Below, in pieces: positions 7,571 to 16,973 of a stretch of DNA of 64,000 bases. The position numbers were made by a program, and so were the translations under genes. The stretch covers positions 124,001-188,000 of the forward strand of contig JAIXUD010000017.1 in assembly GCA_027483645.1 (NCBI GenBank), given 5' to 3'. Each line of letters starts with the position of its first letter. Positions within the stretch are counted from its first letter, which is position 1. The stretch is from Sphingobacteriales bacterium. Lineage in GTDB: Bacteria > Bacteroidota > Bacteroidia > Chitinophagales > CAIOSU01. The notes beneath the pieces were generated by a model. The model was given only the letters and a program-made list of their open reading frames with translations. It was not told where the DNA came from and ran no database searches.

Positions 7571-8752
7571 ATGAAGACCCTGTTATGGGGGCTGTGTGCA
7601 AGTGCCTTACTTTGGGCTTCGTGTACCAAAACCCCTGCCATACCAGACGAGAGTGAAGTATTTCGCCAAAAGCTACTGACAGCCAACAATGCTTTCAGTA
7701 TACGGCTTTTGCAGGAAACCCATGATGCTGCTGATTCGGCAAATGCAATGCTTTCGCCGTTTAGCTTGAGCGTGGCACTGAGCATTATTGCCAACGGCGC
7801 AGAGGGCAACACCCGTGATGCGATGGTGAATGCCCAAGAAATGCAGGGCTTGAGCCTGACCGACATTAACCAAACCTATAGTGCTTTGCTGGATGAGCTA
7901 GCTGTTAGCGACCCAGCAGTGGAACTATCCATAGCATCTTCTGTATGGGTAAGGCAAGGATTGGATGTAAAAACAGCTTTCCAGCAAATAAACCAATTGT
8001 ATTACCAGATTCCTGTACAGCAGCTGGACCTAGCCAGCACTGGTGCCGTGGAAGAAATCAATAACTGGATGTACCTTGCTACCAATGGCAACATACAGCA
8101 AGTGATAAATGAATTGCTGGAGGGGGATGGCATGTATGTGGCAAACAGCCTGTGGTTCAATGCCAGGCTTAAGCAGGCTTTTGATAGCACGCTCAATACC
8201 CAACAACCTTTTTACCTTGGTGCGCAAACCATACCTGTAAACATGATGAACGGCCGTGGTATGCAGTACGGCTACTATACCGATAATGAGGTACAAATTG
8301 CCGATTTGCCTTACGAAAATGGCACCTTCTCGCTTACCATCATCGTGCCGTCCAATAGTAGCAACCTCAACAATTTGGTAAGCAACCTTACCACCTCGCG
8401 CTGGAATACTTGGATGAACGGATTAAGCTATGATGTATCGCCCACGCTATTCTTGCCAAAATTCCAACTGGAGCACCAAGCAGTACTGAAACCAGTACTT
8501 ACCAATATGGGTATGGAGCTAGCTTTTGCTGACAATGCCGACTTTAGTAACCTTACTGATGGTGCCATCAACATTGCCGACATAAAGCATAAGACTTCTT
8601 TCAAGGTATCTGAGGCAGGAGTATTGCCCGTTTCCGGTAGTTCATCTGCCAATACTTCCTTCTCGGTAAACAAGCCATTTGTAATTGCGGTAAGGGAGAA
8701 GGCCTCCGGCCGGATTATGATGATTGGTAAAATAGTGAACCCAGCTCTCTAG
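7571..8752 (+). CDS. serpin-family lipoprotein with atypical reactive loop
   Basis: 393 residues. SPII signal ends LLWASC (lipidated Cys at residue 18). The rest is a serpin fold: NAMLSPFSLSVALSIIANGA, GDGMYVANSLWFNARL, and the C-terminal NKPFVIAVREKASGRIMMIG. Inhibitory serpins trap serine or cysteine proteases through a long mobile loop whose hinge reads EEGTEAAAAT. Here the equivalent is SEAGVLPVSGSSSANTS (residues about 347-363), with Val at P14, Pro at P12 and about six residues fewer than antitrypsin. I infer a non-inhibitory or altered mechanism. It follows the Cys-rich lipoproteins on the same strand. Confidence 0.88.
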   Translation: MKTLLWGLCASALLWASCTKTPAIPDESEVFRQKLLTANNAFSIRLLQETHDAADSANAMLSPFSLSVALSIIANGAEGNTRDAMVNAQEMQGLSLTDINQTYSALLDELAVSDPAVELSIASSVWVRQGLDVKTAFQQINQLYYQIPVQQLDLASTGAVEEINNWMYLATNGNIQQVINELLEGDGMYVANSLWFNARLKQAFDSTLNTQQPFYLGAQTIPVNMMNGRGMQYGYYTDNEVQIADLPYENGTFSLTIIVPSNSSNLNNLVSNLTTSRWNTWMNGLSYDVSPTLFLPKFQLEHQAVLKPVLTNMGMELAFADNADFSNLTDGAINIADIKHKTSFKVSEAGVLPVSGSSSANTSFSVNKPFVIAVREKASGRIMMIGKIVNPAL

Positions 8753-8811
8753 ACCTTGACGCCAATGGTACTTTAAAGAAATGCCAATTTTGATTTTCGC
8801 AACTCCACCAC

Positions 8812-10071
8812 TTACCGTAGTACCGCAAGCCTATCGCTATCCAACTTCAGCAGGATAAAGAGTAATATTGTAAATGACAGTATAGAGGAACCACCGTAGC
8901 TTAAAAACGGCAATGGGATACCAATTACGGGCACGAGACCTATCGTCATACCCACATTAATAGAAACGTGGAAAAACAGGATGCTGGCCACGCCGTATCC
9001 ATACAACCTGGTAAACTTGGATCGCTGCCTTTCGGAGATATAAACTACCCTTGCCAATAAGGCCATAAACAGCCCAAGCACTATAGCGGTACCAATAAAG
9101 CCGTGCTCTTCGCCCACGGTGCAGAAGATAAAGTCGGTGGTTTGCTCCGGCACAAAGTTGCCCTTTGTTTGGGTGCCGTTAAGGAAGCCCTTGCCAGTAA
9201 AACCGCCCGACCCGATGGCTATCATCGATTGGTTGAGGTTGTATCCTGCAGCCTTTTTATCCTCTAGCTTGCCTAGCACCACATCAATACGTTCTTTTTG
9301 GTGAGGCTTTAGCTGATCGAAAGCGTAACTGACCGTATATACATAGCCAATGCTGAGCAAGGCCAAAACACCCGTAGTAATGGCGATACGCATGTGGCGC
9401 CTTAAAAAGTAAATGAAGGCAGCAGCCAAAATCGCGATAGCAACTACTAAGTATATCTTTTCTTCAACCACTAATGCCAGTACAGAAATTAACCCAAAAT
9501 AGCCGCCACCTATCAATACCCAAGAGGTGAGCCCCTCGCGGTACAGTACAAACACAAAGGATAAAAACACCAATGCAGAGCCATCATCACCTTGCCGCTG
9601 GATGAGTATCATAGGGAATAAGATGAGAACCGCTGCGATGATTCGGGTGGTCCAATACTTCATGTTTGCACCTTGGGTACTGAGGTACTTGGCCACTGCC
9701 AGTGCGGTGGCAAACTTAGCAAACTCAGAGGGTTGTATGGAAAAACCGCCCATCACAAACCATGACTTGTTGCCTTTTACCTCCGTGCCTATAAAAAATA
9801 TCATGATAAGCATAATCATCACAAGCCCGTAGATGAAGTATGCAAAAGTGGTGTAGAACTTGTTATCGATAATAACGATGAGGATGGCCAGCACCAGCGC
9901 TACCGCTATCCAGACAATCTGCCTGCCGTGCGAGGTGCTCAAATCAAATGGGCTGGTACGTATACCATCATAATCGGCGGCATAAACGGATACCCAGCCG
10001 ATAAGCACCAGCAGGCCGTAGAGCAGCACGCTCAACCAGTCCATATCGGCCCATAGGCTACGGCGTCTCAT
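8812..10071 (-). CDS. rodA: rod-shape glycosyltransferase RodA
   Basis: SEDS-family peptidoglycan polymerase of the elongasome in the inner membrane; it partners with PBP2. The protein has 419 residues and about ten membrane segments. The family signature PVIGIPLPFLSYGGSS lies near the C-terminus, and GNKSWFVMGGFSIQPSEFAK with the conserved QPSE motif near residues 100-120. The start overlaps the end of mrdA by 14 nt, so the two are translationally coupled as the last genes of the mreBCD operon. Confidence 0.96.
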   Translation of the reverse strand: MRRRSLWADMDWLSVLLYGLLVLIGWVSVYAADYDGIRTSPFDLSTSHGRQIVWIAVALVLAILIVIIDNKFYTTFAYFIYGLVMIMLIMIFFIGTEVKGNKSWFVMGGFSIQPSEFAKFATALAVAKYLSTQGANMKYWTTRIIAAVLILFPMILIQRQGDDGSALVFLSFVFVLYREGLTSWVLIGGGYFGLISVLALVVEEKIYLVVAIAILAAAFIYFLRRHMRIAITTGVLALLSIGYVYTVSYAFDQLKPHQKERIDVVLGKLEDKKAAGYNLNQSMIAIGSGGFTGKGFLNGTQTKGNFVPEQTTDFIFCTVGEEHGFIGTAIVLGLFMALLARVVYISERQRSKFTRLYGYGVASILFFHVSINVGMTIGLVPVIGIPLPFLSYGGSSILSFTILLFILLKLDSDRLAVLR

Positions 10072-11908
10072 TGCTCACTATTACTTTCGGGTGAATCAAA
10101 TCCTTTTCAATCATACGCTTTTCCAGTGGCAAGCGCTTGGTGGCGATGGTATCGTTCAGGTATTTCTCCATCATCAAGCTAGCGATAGGTGCCGCATAGG
10201 TAGCCCCAAACCCAGAATTTTCTACAAACACGGTAATTACAATCTGCGGATTGGTTTTCGGGGCAAAAGCTATAAATGCCGAGTGGTCTTCACCGTGCGG
10301 GTTCTCTACCGTTCCGGTTTTTCCACATACCTCATACCCCTCAATTTGGGCAATACGGCCTGTACCCTGCTGTACGGTTTGGTATAGGCCCTCCACCACA
10401 TAATCAAAGTGCTTCTGGTCTACCTTGGTTAGGTTGCGTTTCAAGTAGCGGTCAAGGAAATTGGTGGTATCGTTCTCAATCGATTTCACAAAGTGTGGAG
10501 TGTAGTAATATCCCCTGTTGGCAATGGCGGCCGTCATGTTGGCCATTTGCAACGGCGTAAGGCCCAGCTCACCCTGCCCGATAGCTAGAGAAATGATGGT
10601 AGAGGATTTCCAGCGGCCCACATCATAAATATCGTTATAGTACTTAGGAGTTGGTACTAGCCCCTTGTGCTCGCCGGGTATATCAACCCCCAGTTTTTGG
10701 CCCAAACCAAAGCTGTACAGGTAGCTGTTCCACATAGCCAGGGCCTCGTCACTGTTCTTAAACTTATCTTGGTCTATCACGTTTTTGAAAACGTAGCAAA
10801 AGTATGAATTGCAAGAATATTGAATAGCCGCTGATAGGTCTCGCAGCGGTGGGTGGGCGTGGCAACCTACGGTATGTGCCCCAAGACGATAGCCCCCAAA
10901 ACACGGATAAACATCCTCTGGCAACAACGATCCTTCTTGCAGCGCCATCAAGGCCATTAGCGATTTGAAAGTAGAGCCAGGCGGGTAAGAACCACCCGAA
11001 ATGGCGCGGTTGAATAGGGGTTTTAAGGTGTCGGCCAGCAAAGCAACATAGTTGTTGCCCCTTTGGCGGCCTGTAAGTAGGTTGGGGTTGTAGCTTGGGC
11101 CGCTTATCATGGCCAGTATCTCGCCCGTGTTGGGCTCAATGGCTACAATACAACCTTTCTTGTTTTGCATCAGCAATTCACCATACGCCTGCAACTCCAT
11201 ATCAAGACTGATGGTAATGTTGCTGCCCGACACCGCAGCGGTATCATACAATCCATCTTGAAAAGAACCCTGCTCCCGATTGAATTTGTCCACCAGTATC
11301 AGCTTGCTGCCCTTCCGGCCCCTTAAAAACGGCTCATACGTAGCTTCTAGGCCGCTGGTGCCAATATAATCCCCCGGGGAGTAGTAAGGCTGTAGTTTGA
11401 GCAGTTCTTCCCCTATTTCGCCGGTATAGCCCAACACGTGGGCCGCCGCGTTGTGCGGGTATTTGCGCACAAGCCTAATGTCGCCATAAAAACCGGGGAA
11501 CATATACAAGTGCTCTTGAAAAGAAGCGTACTGCTCTACAGAAATATTCTTTAAGAACGATGACGGTACGTAACGCGAGTATGCTTTGGCCTTGGCCAAT
11601 TGGTCTTTAAAGTATTGCGGGTTAAGGTCAAGTAGTTGGCAGAACAGGGCCGTGTCCAACTCTTTAACCTGACGTGGGATTACAAAGATTTCGTAGGTAG
11701 CATCGTTCTCTACTATCAGTACCCCGTTGCGATCGAAAACTAAGCCACGGTTTGGGTAAACGGTTACATTACGGATAACGTTCTGGTTGGCAAGGGCCTC
11801 ATATTTATCATCTACCAACTGGATATAAAACAGCTTGATGCCAAAAATGGCAAACATTGACCCGAAGATGGCCAAAATTACAAACCGCCTGTTTTTAAAA
11901 ATATCCAT
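10058..11908 (-). CDS. mrdA: penicillin-binding protein 2 (transpeptidase)
   Basis: Class B PBP that crosslinks peptidoglycan during elongation with RodA. 616 residues. One N-terminal membrane anchor (residues 8-30), a pedestal domain with YPNRGLVFDRNG and LGYTGEIGEEL, and then the transpeptidase domain. Catalytic motifs are all present: STFK (312-315), SCN (365-367) and KTG (530-532). It lies 37 bases after mreD and overlaps rodA by 14 nt. Confidence 0.97.
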   Translation of the reverse strand: MDIFKNRRFVILAIFGSMFAIFGIKLFYIQLVDDKYEALANQNVIRNVTVYPNRGLVFDRNGVLIVENDATYEIFVIPRQVKELDTALFCQLLDLNPQYFKDQLAKAKAYSRYVPSSFLKNISVEQYASFQEHLYMFPGFYGDIRLVRKYPHNAAAHVLGYTGEIGEELLKLQPYYSPGDYIGTSGLEATYEPFLRGRKGSKLILVDKFNREQGSFQDGLYDTAAVSGSNITISLDMELQAYGELLMQNKKGCIVAIEPNTGEILAMISGPSYNPNLLTGRQRGNNYVALLADTLKPLFNRAISGGSYPPGSTFKSLMALMALQEGSLLPEDVYPCFGGYRLGAHTVGCHAHPPLRDLSAAIQYSCNSYFCYVFKNVIDQDKFKNSDEALAMWNSYLYSFGLGQKLGVDIPGEHKGLVPTPKYYNDIYDVGRWKSSTIISLAIGQGELGLTPLQMANMTAAIANRGYYYTPHFVKSIENDTTNFLDRYLKRNLTKVDQKHFDYVVEGLYQTVQQGTGRIAQIEGYEVCGKTGTVENPHGEDHSAFIAFAPKTNPQIVITVFVENSGFGATYAAPIASLMMEKYLNDTIATKRLPLEKRMIEKDLIHPKVIVSNETP

Positions 11909-11945
11909 ACCCTAACTCCCTAGCAATGCCCCAATATCAATAATC

Positions 11946-12470
11946 TTATGCCCGTTTCTTTTCTCTTGAGAAAAGGTAAGCCAATAGCACAATAAGAATG
12001 GTAGAAATAATAGTGCTCAACAATGTTTTACCCAATGTTGAGAACAAAGAAGTGACCGAAAAAATCTCTAAAAAGAAATAAAAAAAGTGGTGGAGGAAAA
12101 CCAATGCAAATGTGTACAAAGCAAACCAGCTAAAACCAAGCCCACGTATGTTTGGGCGCTCCTCCGTTTCATAGCCACCCTTGGGGGTAATCAGGTTTAT
12201 CCAATAGGGCCGCACAAAAGCCAAAAACACCAAGGCAGCTGCATGTATGCTTGCGGTGTTAGCAAATACATCGAGCACCAACCCGGCAAAGAACGCGATA
12301 ACCATTAGAAGCCACGCCGGCATACGAAACGGCAGCATAAGCACAAAGAAGGGATAAATATACGGGTTGATGTAAAAGCTTAAATTGAGCCTATTGAGCA
12401 CCAATACCTGAAACATTACCAGTCCCAGGTATCCTAACGCATAAAAAATGATGTTGATGCCTATTCTCAT
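11946..12470 (-). CDS. mreD: rod-shape-determining protein MreD
   Basis: 174 residues, strongly hydrophobic with about five membrane segments; inner-membrane scaffold protein of the elongasome. The sequence is poorly conserved, as is usual for MreD. The assignment rests on length, topology and position between mreC and mrdA. Its start overlaps the mreC stop by 4 nt. Confidence 0.9.
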   Translation of the reverse strand: MRIGINIIFYALGYLGLVMFQVLVLNRLNLSFYINPYIYPFFVLMLPFRMPAWLLMVIAFFAGLVLDVFANTASIHAAALVFLAFVRPYWINLITPKGGYETEERPNIRGLGFSWFALYTFALVFLHHFFYFFLEIFSVTSLFSTLGKTLLSTIISTILIVLLAYLFSREKKRA

Positions 12471-13291
12471 TTCCGTTGACCTTCCAGCTCTTGTTGCTCT
12501 TTGCTAAAAAGATAATTTACCACATCCACATACTCCAGTGTCTCGAAATCGGTAGCCAGTTTAATGCTAATTTCATAAAAGTTGCTTCCCGATGGCGACT
12601 CAAAACTTTCAATGGTGCCCACCATAATATTCTCTGGGAAAATGGAGGAGTAGCCACTAGTTACTATCGTATCGCCCGGCTGTATGTTTACGTGCACCGG
12701 TACGTTTTTTACCACCGCATAGCGGCTGTCGCCACCCGGCCAAGTAAGGCTGCCCGAATTACCTGGTCCTTTCAGTTTCACACTCACTTTGCTATCCTTG
12801 TGCAGTACACTCATTATGGTGGCAAAGTTCTCTGATACATCCATTACAATGCCCACCACCCCTTTAGGTACCACTACCCCCATGTTGGGCTTTACGCCGT
12901 GCTTGCTGCCCTTGTTTATTACCAAGTAGTTGCTTGCGGAAGTAGTAGAGTTGCTGATAACCTTGGCATCGAAAAATTGGTAAGCCTGTACCATGTTCAC
13001 GTCGCAAGCCACGTCTTTCTTCACCTCGGTATCCCAGTAGTTACTTTGCAGCTGGCTACGCAGCAGGGCGTTTTCACGGGCTAGGCTATCGTTTACATCG
13101 GCCAAGCGAAGGTAATCGGTAAAGCCACTATAAGAGCTATAAATGCCGCCAGTAAAATCGTTGGAAGCACTTACAAAGGAAACCTTATGATAATAGTTGA
13201 GCCTAAATACCGATGCAAGGCAAACCACCTCTAGCGCGAAAAAGATGAAAAACGAATTGTACCGTATGAAAAATGATAATAGGTTACGCAT
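12467..13291 (-). CDS. mreC: rod-shape-determining protein MreC
   Basis: 274 residues. One N-terminal membrane segment (about 10-30), a coiled-coil stretch with ADVNDSLARENALLRSQLQ, and the periplasmic beta-rich MreC domain (NSTTSASNYLVINKGSKHGV, GPGNSGSLTWPGGDSRY). It links MreB inside the cell to PBP2 outside. It lies 22 bases after mreB and overlaps mreD by 4 nt. Confidence 0.95.
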   Translation of the reverse strand: MRNLLSFFIRYNSFFIFFALEVVCLASVFRLNYYHKVSFVSASNDFTGGIYSSYSGFTDYLRLADVNDSLARENALLRSQLQSNYWDTEVKKDVACDVNMVQAYQFFDAKVISNSTTSASNYLVINKGSKHGVKPNMGVVVPKGVVGIVMDVSENFATIMSVLHKDSKVSVKLKGPGNSGSLTWPGGDSRYAVVKNVPVHVNIQPGDTIVTSGYSSIFPENIMVGTIESFESPSGSNFYEISIKLATDFETLEYVDVVNYLFSKEQQELEGQRK

Positions 13292-13313
13292 CCGTCTGGC
13301 CTCCGGTATTTTA

Positions 13314-14336
13314 TTAGCCCATCAAGAATGAGAACTTGCCTATGTTTTTCAAAGCTTTGCCAGTGCCGCGCACTACTGCACGCAATGGGTCTTCGGCTAC
13401 ATGCACGGGTAGTTTTGTTTTCTGGCTTAGGCGTTTGTCCAATCCACGTATCAAGGCACCGCCACCGGTAAGGTAGAGGCCGGTTTTGTATATATCGGCA
13501 GCCAACTCTGGCGGGGTGGTCTCCAAGCCTTTCAATACTGCTTCCTCAATCTTAGAGATTGATTTGTCGATAGCGTGGGCAATCTCAGAATAAGATACCA
13601 TGATTTGTTTCGGGATGCCCGTCATCAAGTCACGTCCGTTCACCGCAAAATCATCTGGTGGATTGTCCAGTTCGGTCAAGGCAGAGCCTACGTGGATTTT
13701 GATATTTTCGGCAGTGCGCTCCCCAATCATCATATTGTGCTGGCGGCGCATAAAGTCGATAATATCCAAAGTAAACTCATCGCCCGCTACACGGATGGAC
13801 TGGTCGCAAACGATACCCGAAAGGGCTATAACCGCAATCTCGGTAGTACCACCGCCTATGTCGATAATCATGTTGCCTACTGGCTCCTCCACATCGATAC
13901 CGATACCGATAGCAGCAGCCATTGGCTCATATATCAACCACACTTCGCGGGCACCAGCTTGCTCGGCAGAATCTTTTACCGCGCGCTTCTCCACCTCGGT
14001 AATACCCGAAGGGATGCAGATAACCATGGTATAAGATGGGCTAAAGAGCGGCTTGCTCTTGTAAATCATCTTTATCATCTCACGGATCATGTTCTCCGCT
14101 GCGTTGAAGTCGGCAATTACACCGTCCTTCAAGGGGCGAACGGTTTTGATGTTTTCGTGGGTTTTTTCGTGCATTTGCATCGCACGCTTGCCTACCGCAA
14201 TTACCTTGTTAGTAGTGCGGTCTATAGCCACAATAGAGGGCTCATCCACTACCACTTTGTTGTCGTGGATGATGAGCGTATTGGCCGTACCGAGGTCAAT
14301 AGCTATCTCTTGATTAAAAAAATTGAATAGCGCCAT
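13314..14336 (-). CDS. mreB: rod-shape-determining protein MreB, actin homologue
   Basis: 340 residues, the full family length. Phosphate-binding motifs of the actin fold are visible: EIAIDLGTANTLI near the N-terminus, MIIDIGGGTTEIAVI in the middle and LYLTGGGALIRGLD near the end. It polymerises under the inner membrane and positions wall synthesis. First gene of the mre block, 59 bases after purH with no promoter box recognised between, so it may be read from the purH promoter. Confidence 0.98.
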   Translation of the reverse strand: MALFNFFNQEIAIDLGTANTLIIHDNKVVVDEPSIVAIDRTTNKVIAVGKRAMQMHEKTHENIKTVRPLKDGVIADFNAAENMIREMIKMIYKSKPLFSPSYTMVICIPSGITEVEKRAVKDSAEQAGAREVWLIYEPMAAAIGIGIDVEEPVGNMIIDIGGGTTEIAVIALSGIVCDQSIRVAGDEFTLDIIDFMRRQHNMMIGERTAENIKIHVGSALTELDNPPDDFAVNGRDLMTGIPKQIMVSYSEIAHAIDKSISKIEEAVLKGLETTPPELAADIYKTGLYLTGGGALIRGLDKRLSQKTKLPVHVAEDPLRAVVRGTGKALKNIGKFSFLMG

Positions 14337-14395
14337 ATCTAGTTTCGTAAGCTGGTGAAGGGTTGAGCTTCAGCAGTAGGTTTTTGGTCTTTTGG

Positions 14396-15913
14396 TCAAT
14401 GTTTGAAATGCCTGGTTCCGGTAGTTACCATCACCATGCCATGTTGGTTGCAATAATCAATCGAGTCCTGGTCTTTTATAGAGCCACCGGGCTGTATCAC
14501 CGCCTTAATGCCTTTCTTGTCCGCAATCTCCACACAATCGGGGAAGGGGAAGAAAGCATCGCTGGCCATCGCGGCACCGGCAACGTCAAAGCCGAATTTC
14601 TCGGCCTTGGCTATTGCCTGCTCTAGGGCATCTACGCGGCTGGTCTGGCCGCAACCCATACCGATGAGTTGGCCGTTGCTGGCCAGCACTATGGTGTTGG
14701 ATTTAAGGTGCTTTACGAGCTTGTTGGCAAACAACAGGTCTTGTATTTGGGTTTCGGTTGGTTGCGTGGTGGTTACCGTTTTCAGGTCGGCAGCCGTTTC
14801 CGTTTTCCAATCCGGGTCTTGTTCTATCACGCCGTTCAGCAGGTTCTTAAATTGCTTGCCGGGCTTCAACGCCTGTTTCTGGCGAATGAGTATGCGGTTC
14901 TTTTTGCTGGCGAATACCTGGATGGCATCCTCATCAAAATCTGGGGCAATCAACACCTCAAAGAAAATCTCATTGATGGCTTCCGCAGTGGTTTTGTCAA
15001 TTTTGGTGTTGGTGGCCAGTATGCCGCCAAATGCCGAAACCGAATCACCGGCCAAAGCGGCCTTCCAAGCCTCCAACACGGTAGGGCGAGACGCCACACC
15101 GCAGGCATTGGTATGCTTGATAACCACAAAGCTAGGCTCCGTAAACTCTGCAATCAGGTTTACCGCTGCATCTACGTCCACCAGGTTGTTGTAGCTTAGT
15201 TCTTTGCCGCCCAATACATCAAATACCTCTTCCAAGTTGCCATAAAACTTGGCTTGCTGGTGTGGGTTTTCGCCGTAGCGCAGGGTGCGGCCACCGCTGT
15301 GGCTCTGGCGGAAACCAGATATACCTTGACCTTCGGCCAAATATTTGAAAATCTGGGTATCGTAGTGGCTGCAAGTATCAAAAGCACGCGCTGCAAACAG
15401 GCGGCGGTCTTCTGGAGTAGTGAAGCCTTGTTTGTCTTGAAGCAGTGCAAGCAGCTCGCTGTAGTAGCTGCGGGCAGCCACAATCAATACATCGTTGTAG
15501 TTCTTGGCTGCGGCACGAATCAATGATACCCCACCAATGTCAATCTTCTCTATGATTTCCTCTTCGTCGGTAGTTTGGGTAAGGGTCTCCTCAAACGGGT
15601 AGAGGTCCACTATCACTAAATCGATTTCGGGTATTTCGTAGGTTTCTAGCTGTGCGGCGTCGCTTTGGTTTTCGCGGCGGGCAAGGATACCACCAAAAAC
15701 CTTGGGGTGAAGGGTTTTAACACGGCCACCCAAAATGCTGGGGTAAGAAGTGAGGCTCTCCACCGAAGTTACCGGCAAGCCTTCATTTTCAATAAACGCC
15801 TGCGTACCGCCTGTTGAATAGATTTTGATACCCAAACGGTGCATTTCGTGCACAATCGGAGCCAACTCATCTTTATAAAATACCGATATCAGGGCGGATT
15901 TAATCTTCTTCAC
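14396..15913 (-). CDS. purH: bifunctional AICAR transformylase/IMP cyclohydrolase
   Basis: Catalyses the last two steps of IMP synthesis. 505 residues. The N-terminal cyclohydrolase (about 1-190) has RVKTLHPKVFGG and the C-terminal transformylase has VVIKHTNACGVASR with the catalytic Lys-His, plus RYGENPHQQAKFYG. It stands directly upstream of mreB on the same strand, an order I know from other Bacteroidota. A TAnnTTTG box lies 44 bases upstream of the start. Confidence 0.98.
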   Translation of the reverse strand: MKKIKSALISVFYKDELAPIVHEMHRLGIKIYSTGGTQAFIENEGLPVTSVESLTSYPSILGGRVKTLHPKVFGGILARRENQSDAAQLETYEIPEIDLVIVDLYPFEETLTQTTDEEEIIEKIDIGGVSLIRAAAKNYNDVLIVAARSYYSELLALLQDKQGFTTPEDRRLFAARAFDTCSHYDTQIFKYLAEGQGISGFRQSHSGGRTLRYGENPHQQAKFYGNLEEVFDVLGGKELSYNNLVDVDAAVNLIAEFTEPSFVVIKHTNACGVASRPTVLEAWKAALAGDSVSAFGGILATNTKIDKTTAEAINEIFFEVLIAPDFDEDAIQVFASKKNRILIRQKQALKPGKQFKNLLNGVIEQDPDWKTETAADLKTVTTTQPTETQIQDLLFANKLVKHLKSNTIVLASNGQLIGMGCGQTSRVDALEQAIAKAEKFGFDVAGAAMASDAFFPFPDCVEIADKKGIKAVIQPGGSIKDQDSIDYCNQHGMVMVTTGTRHFKH

Positions 15914-15956
15914 AATAGGAAAATAAGGGATTTAGCGGGTAGAAATTTGCGTACTG

Positions 15957-15964
15957 CAAAAGTA
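15957..15964 (-). promoter_or_regulatory. -7 promoter box for purH (and perhaps mreBCD)
   Basis: Minus-strand TACTTTTG, an exact TAnnTTTG match, 44 bases before the purH ATG. TTTG occurs 16 bases further upstream (15981-15984), a little close for a -33 element. The rest of the 265-base gap to purN holds one perfect DnaA-box sequence (16048-16056), taken here as chance. Confidence 0.5.
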
Positions 15965-16178
15965 TCAAAAGCAACCCACACAAACTACGAAGTAAAATGC
16001 TTTTTATTGCGCTGTACTAGAATTGTTTCAACAGGTTTTCAATAAGTTGTGGATAATGAGCAAATCGGTTAAAGCTCACTTAGAATTTTGAAAGCGAGAG
16101 ACGTATATGGAGATGCATAATTTGTCTTTTCCTGTCGACAATTTCGGGTTGTTTTTGCGATAAGAAAAGTCAAAAGCA

Positions 16179-16751
16179 CTATTTTGCTTTAGCTAGCAGA
16201 TTTGCAATCACTTGCGGATAATGCTCTTGTTCTAACGCTTGCACCTTTTTGCGGATGTCATCAGGTGTATCGGTAACGGCAATGGTGCAGCGTGCTTGAA
16301 AGATTATCTCTCCCTCGTCGAAATTCTCGTTTACATGGTGAATGGTAATACCACTTTCGGCATCGCCAGCATTTTTCACGGCTTCGTGTACTTTATTGCC
16401 ATACATGCCTTTACCGCCATAGGCCGGCAAAAGGGCGGGGTGAATGTTAATAATGCGGTTGGGGTAGGCTGCTACTAGGTAACTCGGTATCAGCCATAAA
16501 AAGCCAGCTAATACAACCATGTCAACTTTATGATACTCCAGCAAGGCCATCATCACCTCCTCGTCTTTAAACTCATCCTTATCGATGATGGCGTATGGGA
16601 TTTCTTCGGCTTCGGCAATTTCCAATACTCCCGAATCGGCACGATTGCTTACTATGAGCGATACCGTAACAGTTTTGCTGCCCTTAAAATGGTTGATGAT
16701 GGTTTGGGCATTGCTGCCGGTACCGGATGCGAAGATGGCGAGTTGGGGCAT
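16179..16751 (-). CDS. purN: phosphoribosylglycinamide formyltransferase
   Basis: Formyl-THF dependent third step of purine synthesis. 190 residues, normal length. The N-terminal FASGTGSNAQTI binds the phosphoribosyl group. NIHPALLPAYGGKGMYG (about 106-122) carries the catalytic Asn-His, and ESGITIHHVNENFDEGEII the catalytic Asp loop. It is near purH but has its own promoter box at 16783-16790. Confidence 0.97.
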   Translation of the reverse strand: MPQLAIFASGTGSNAQTIINHFKGSKTVTVSLIVSNRADSGVLEIAEAEEIPYAIIDKDEFKDEEVMMALLEYHKVDMVVLAGFLWLIPSYLVAAYPNRIINIHPALLPAYGGKGMYGNKVHEAVKNAGDAESGITIHHVNENFDEGEIIFQARCTIAVTDTPDDIRKKVQALEQEHYPQVIANLLAKAK

Positions 16752-16782
16752 GTAACCTTGGATGTACTAATTTGCGAATGTG

Positions 16783-16790
16783 CAAATGTA
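16783..16790 (-). promoter_or_regulatory. -7 promoter box for purN
   Basis: Minus-strand TACATTTG, an exact TAnnTTTG match, 31 bases before the purN ATG at 16751. Confidence 0.5.
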
Positions 16791-16823
16791 CCAATTGTTT
16801 CAACTAGAGCACACCGGTAGCCA

Positions 16824-16973
16824 CTATCCTAGCGGTTTTAGTTTGGTTTTTTCTAAGTAGGCGGTCAATTCTTCAAAAGACATGCCTTTTATCTCTGAGG
16901 AGATTTTATCCTTTATCTCCCGAAAGGTTTTTACACTATCAAATTCTTTTTGGGCTTTATCCTTTGTTTTCAT
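16824..16973 (-). CDS. small antitoxin-like protein coupled to a PIN gene
   Basis: 49 residues, MKTKDKAQKEFDSVKTFREI at the start and GMSFEELTAYLEK near the end; mostly charged and helical. Its ATG overlaps the stop of the PIN-domain gene in an ATGA junction (16970-16973), so the two are translationally coupled. Small proteins with KTFxxxKxxxxI and GMxFEE next to this PIN subfamily recur in Bacteroidota as I know it, but a tested antitoxin role is not known to me. The gene is intact although the partner is damaged. Confidence 0.7.
   Translation of the reverse strand: MKTKDKAQKEFDSVKTFREIKDKISSEIKGMSFEELTAYLEKTKLKPLG

Noticed and set aside
13575-14330. 251-codon plus-strand frame opposite mreB
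   Set aside because: Antisense shadow produced by mreB codon bias; no start context and no family likeness.
16048-16056. Perfect DnaA-box sequence (TGTGGATAA) between purN and purH, considered as an origin
   Set aside because: A single box with no cluster, no AT-rich unwinding region and no dnaA or other origin-linked gene nearby.
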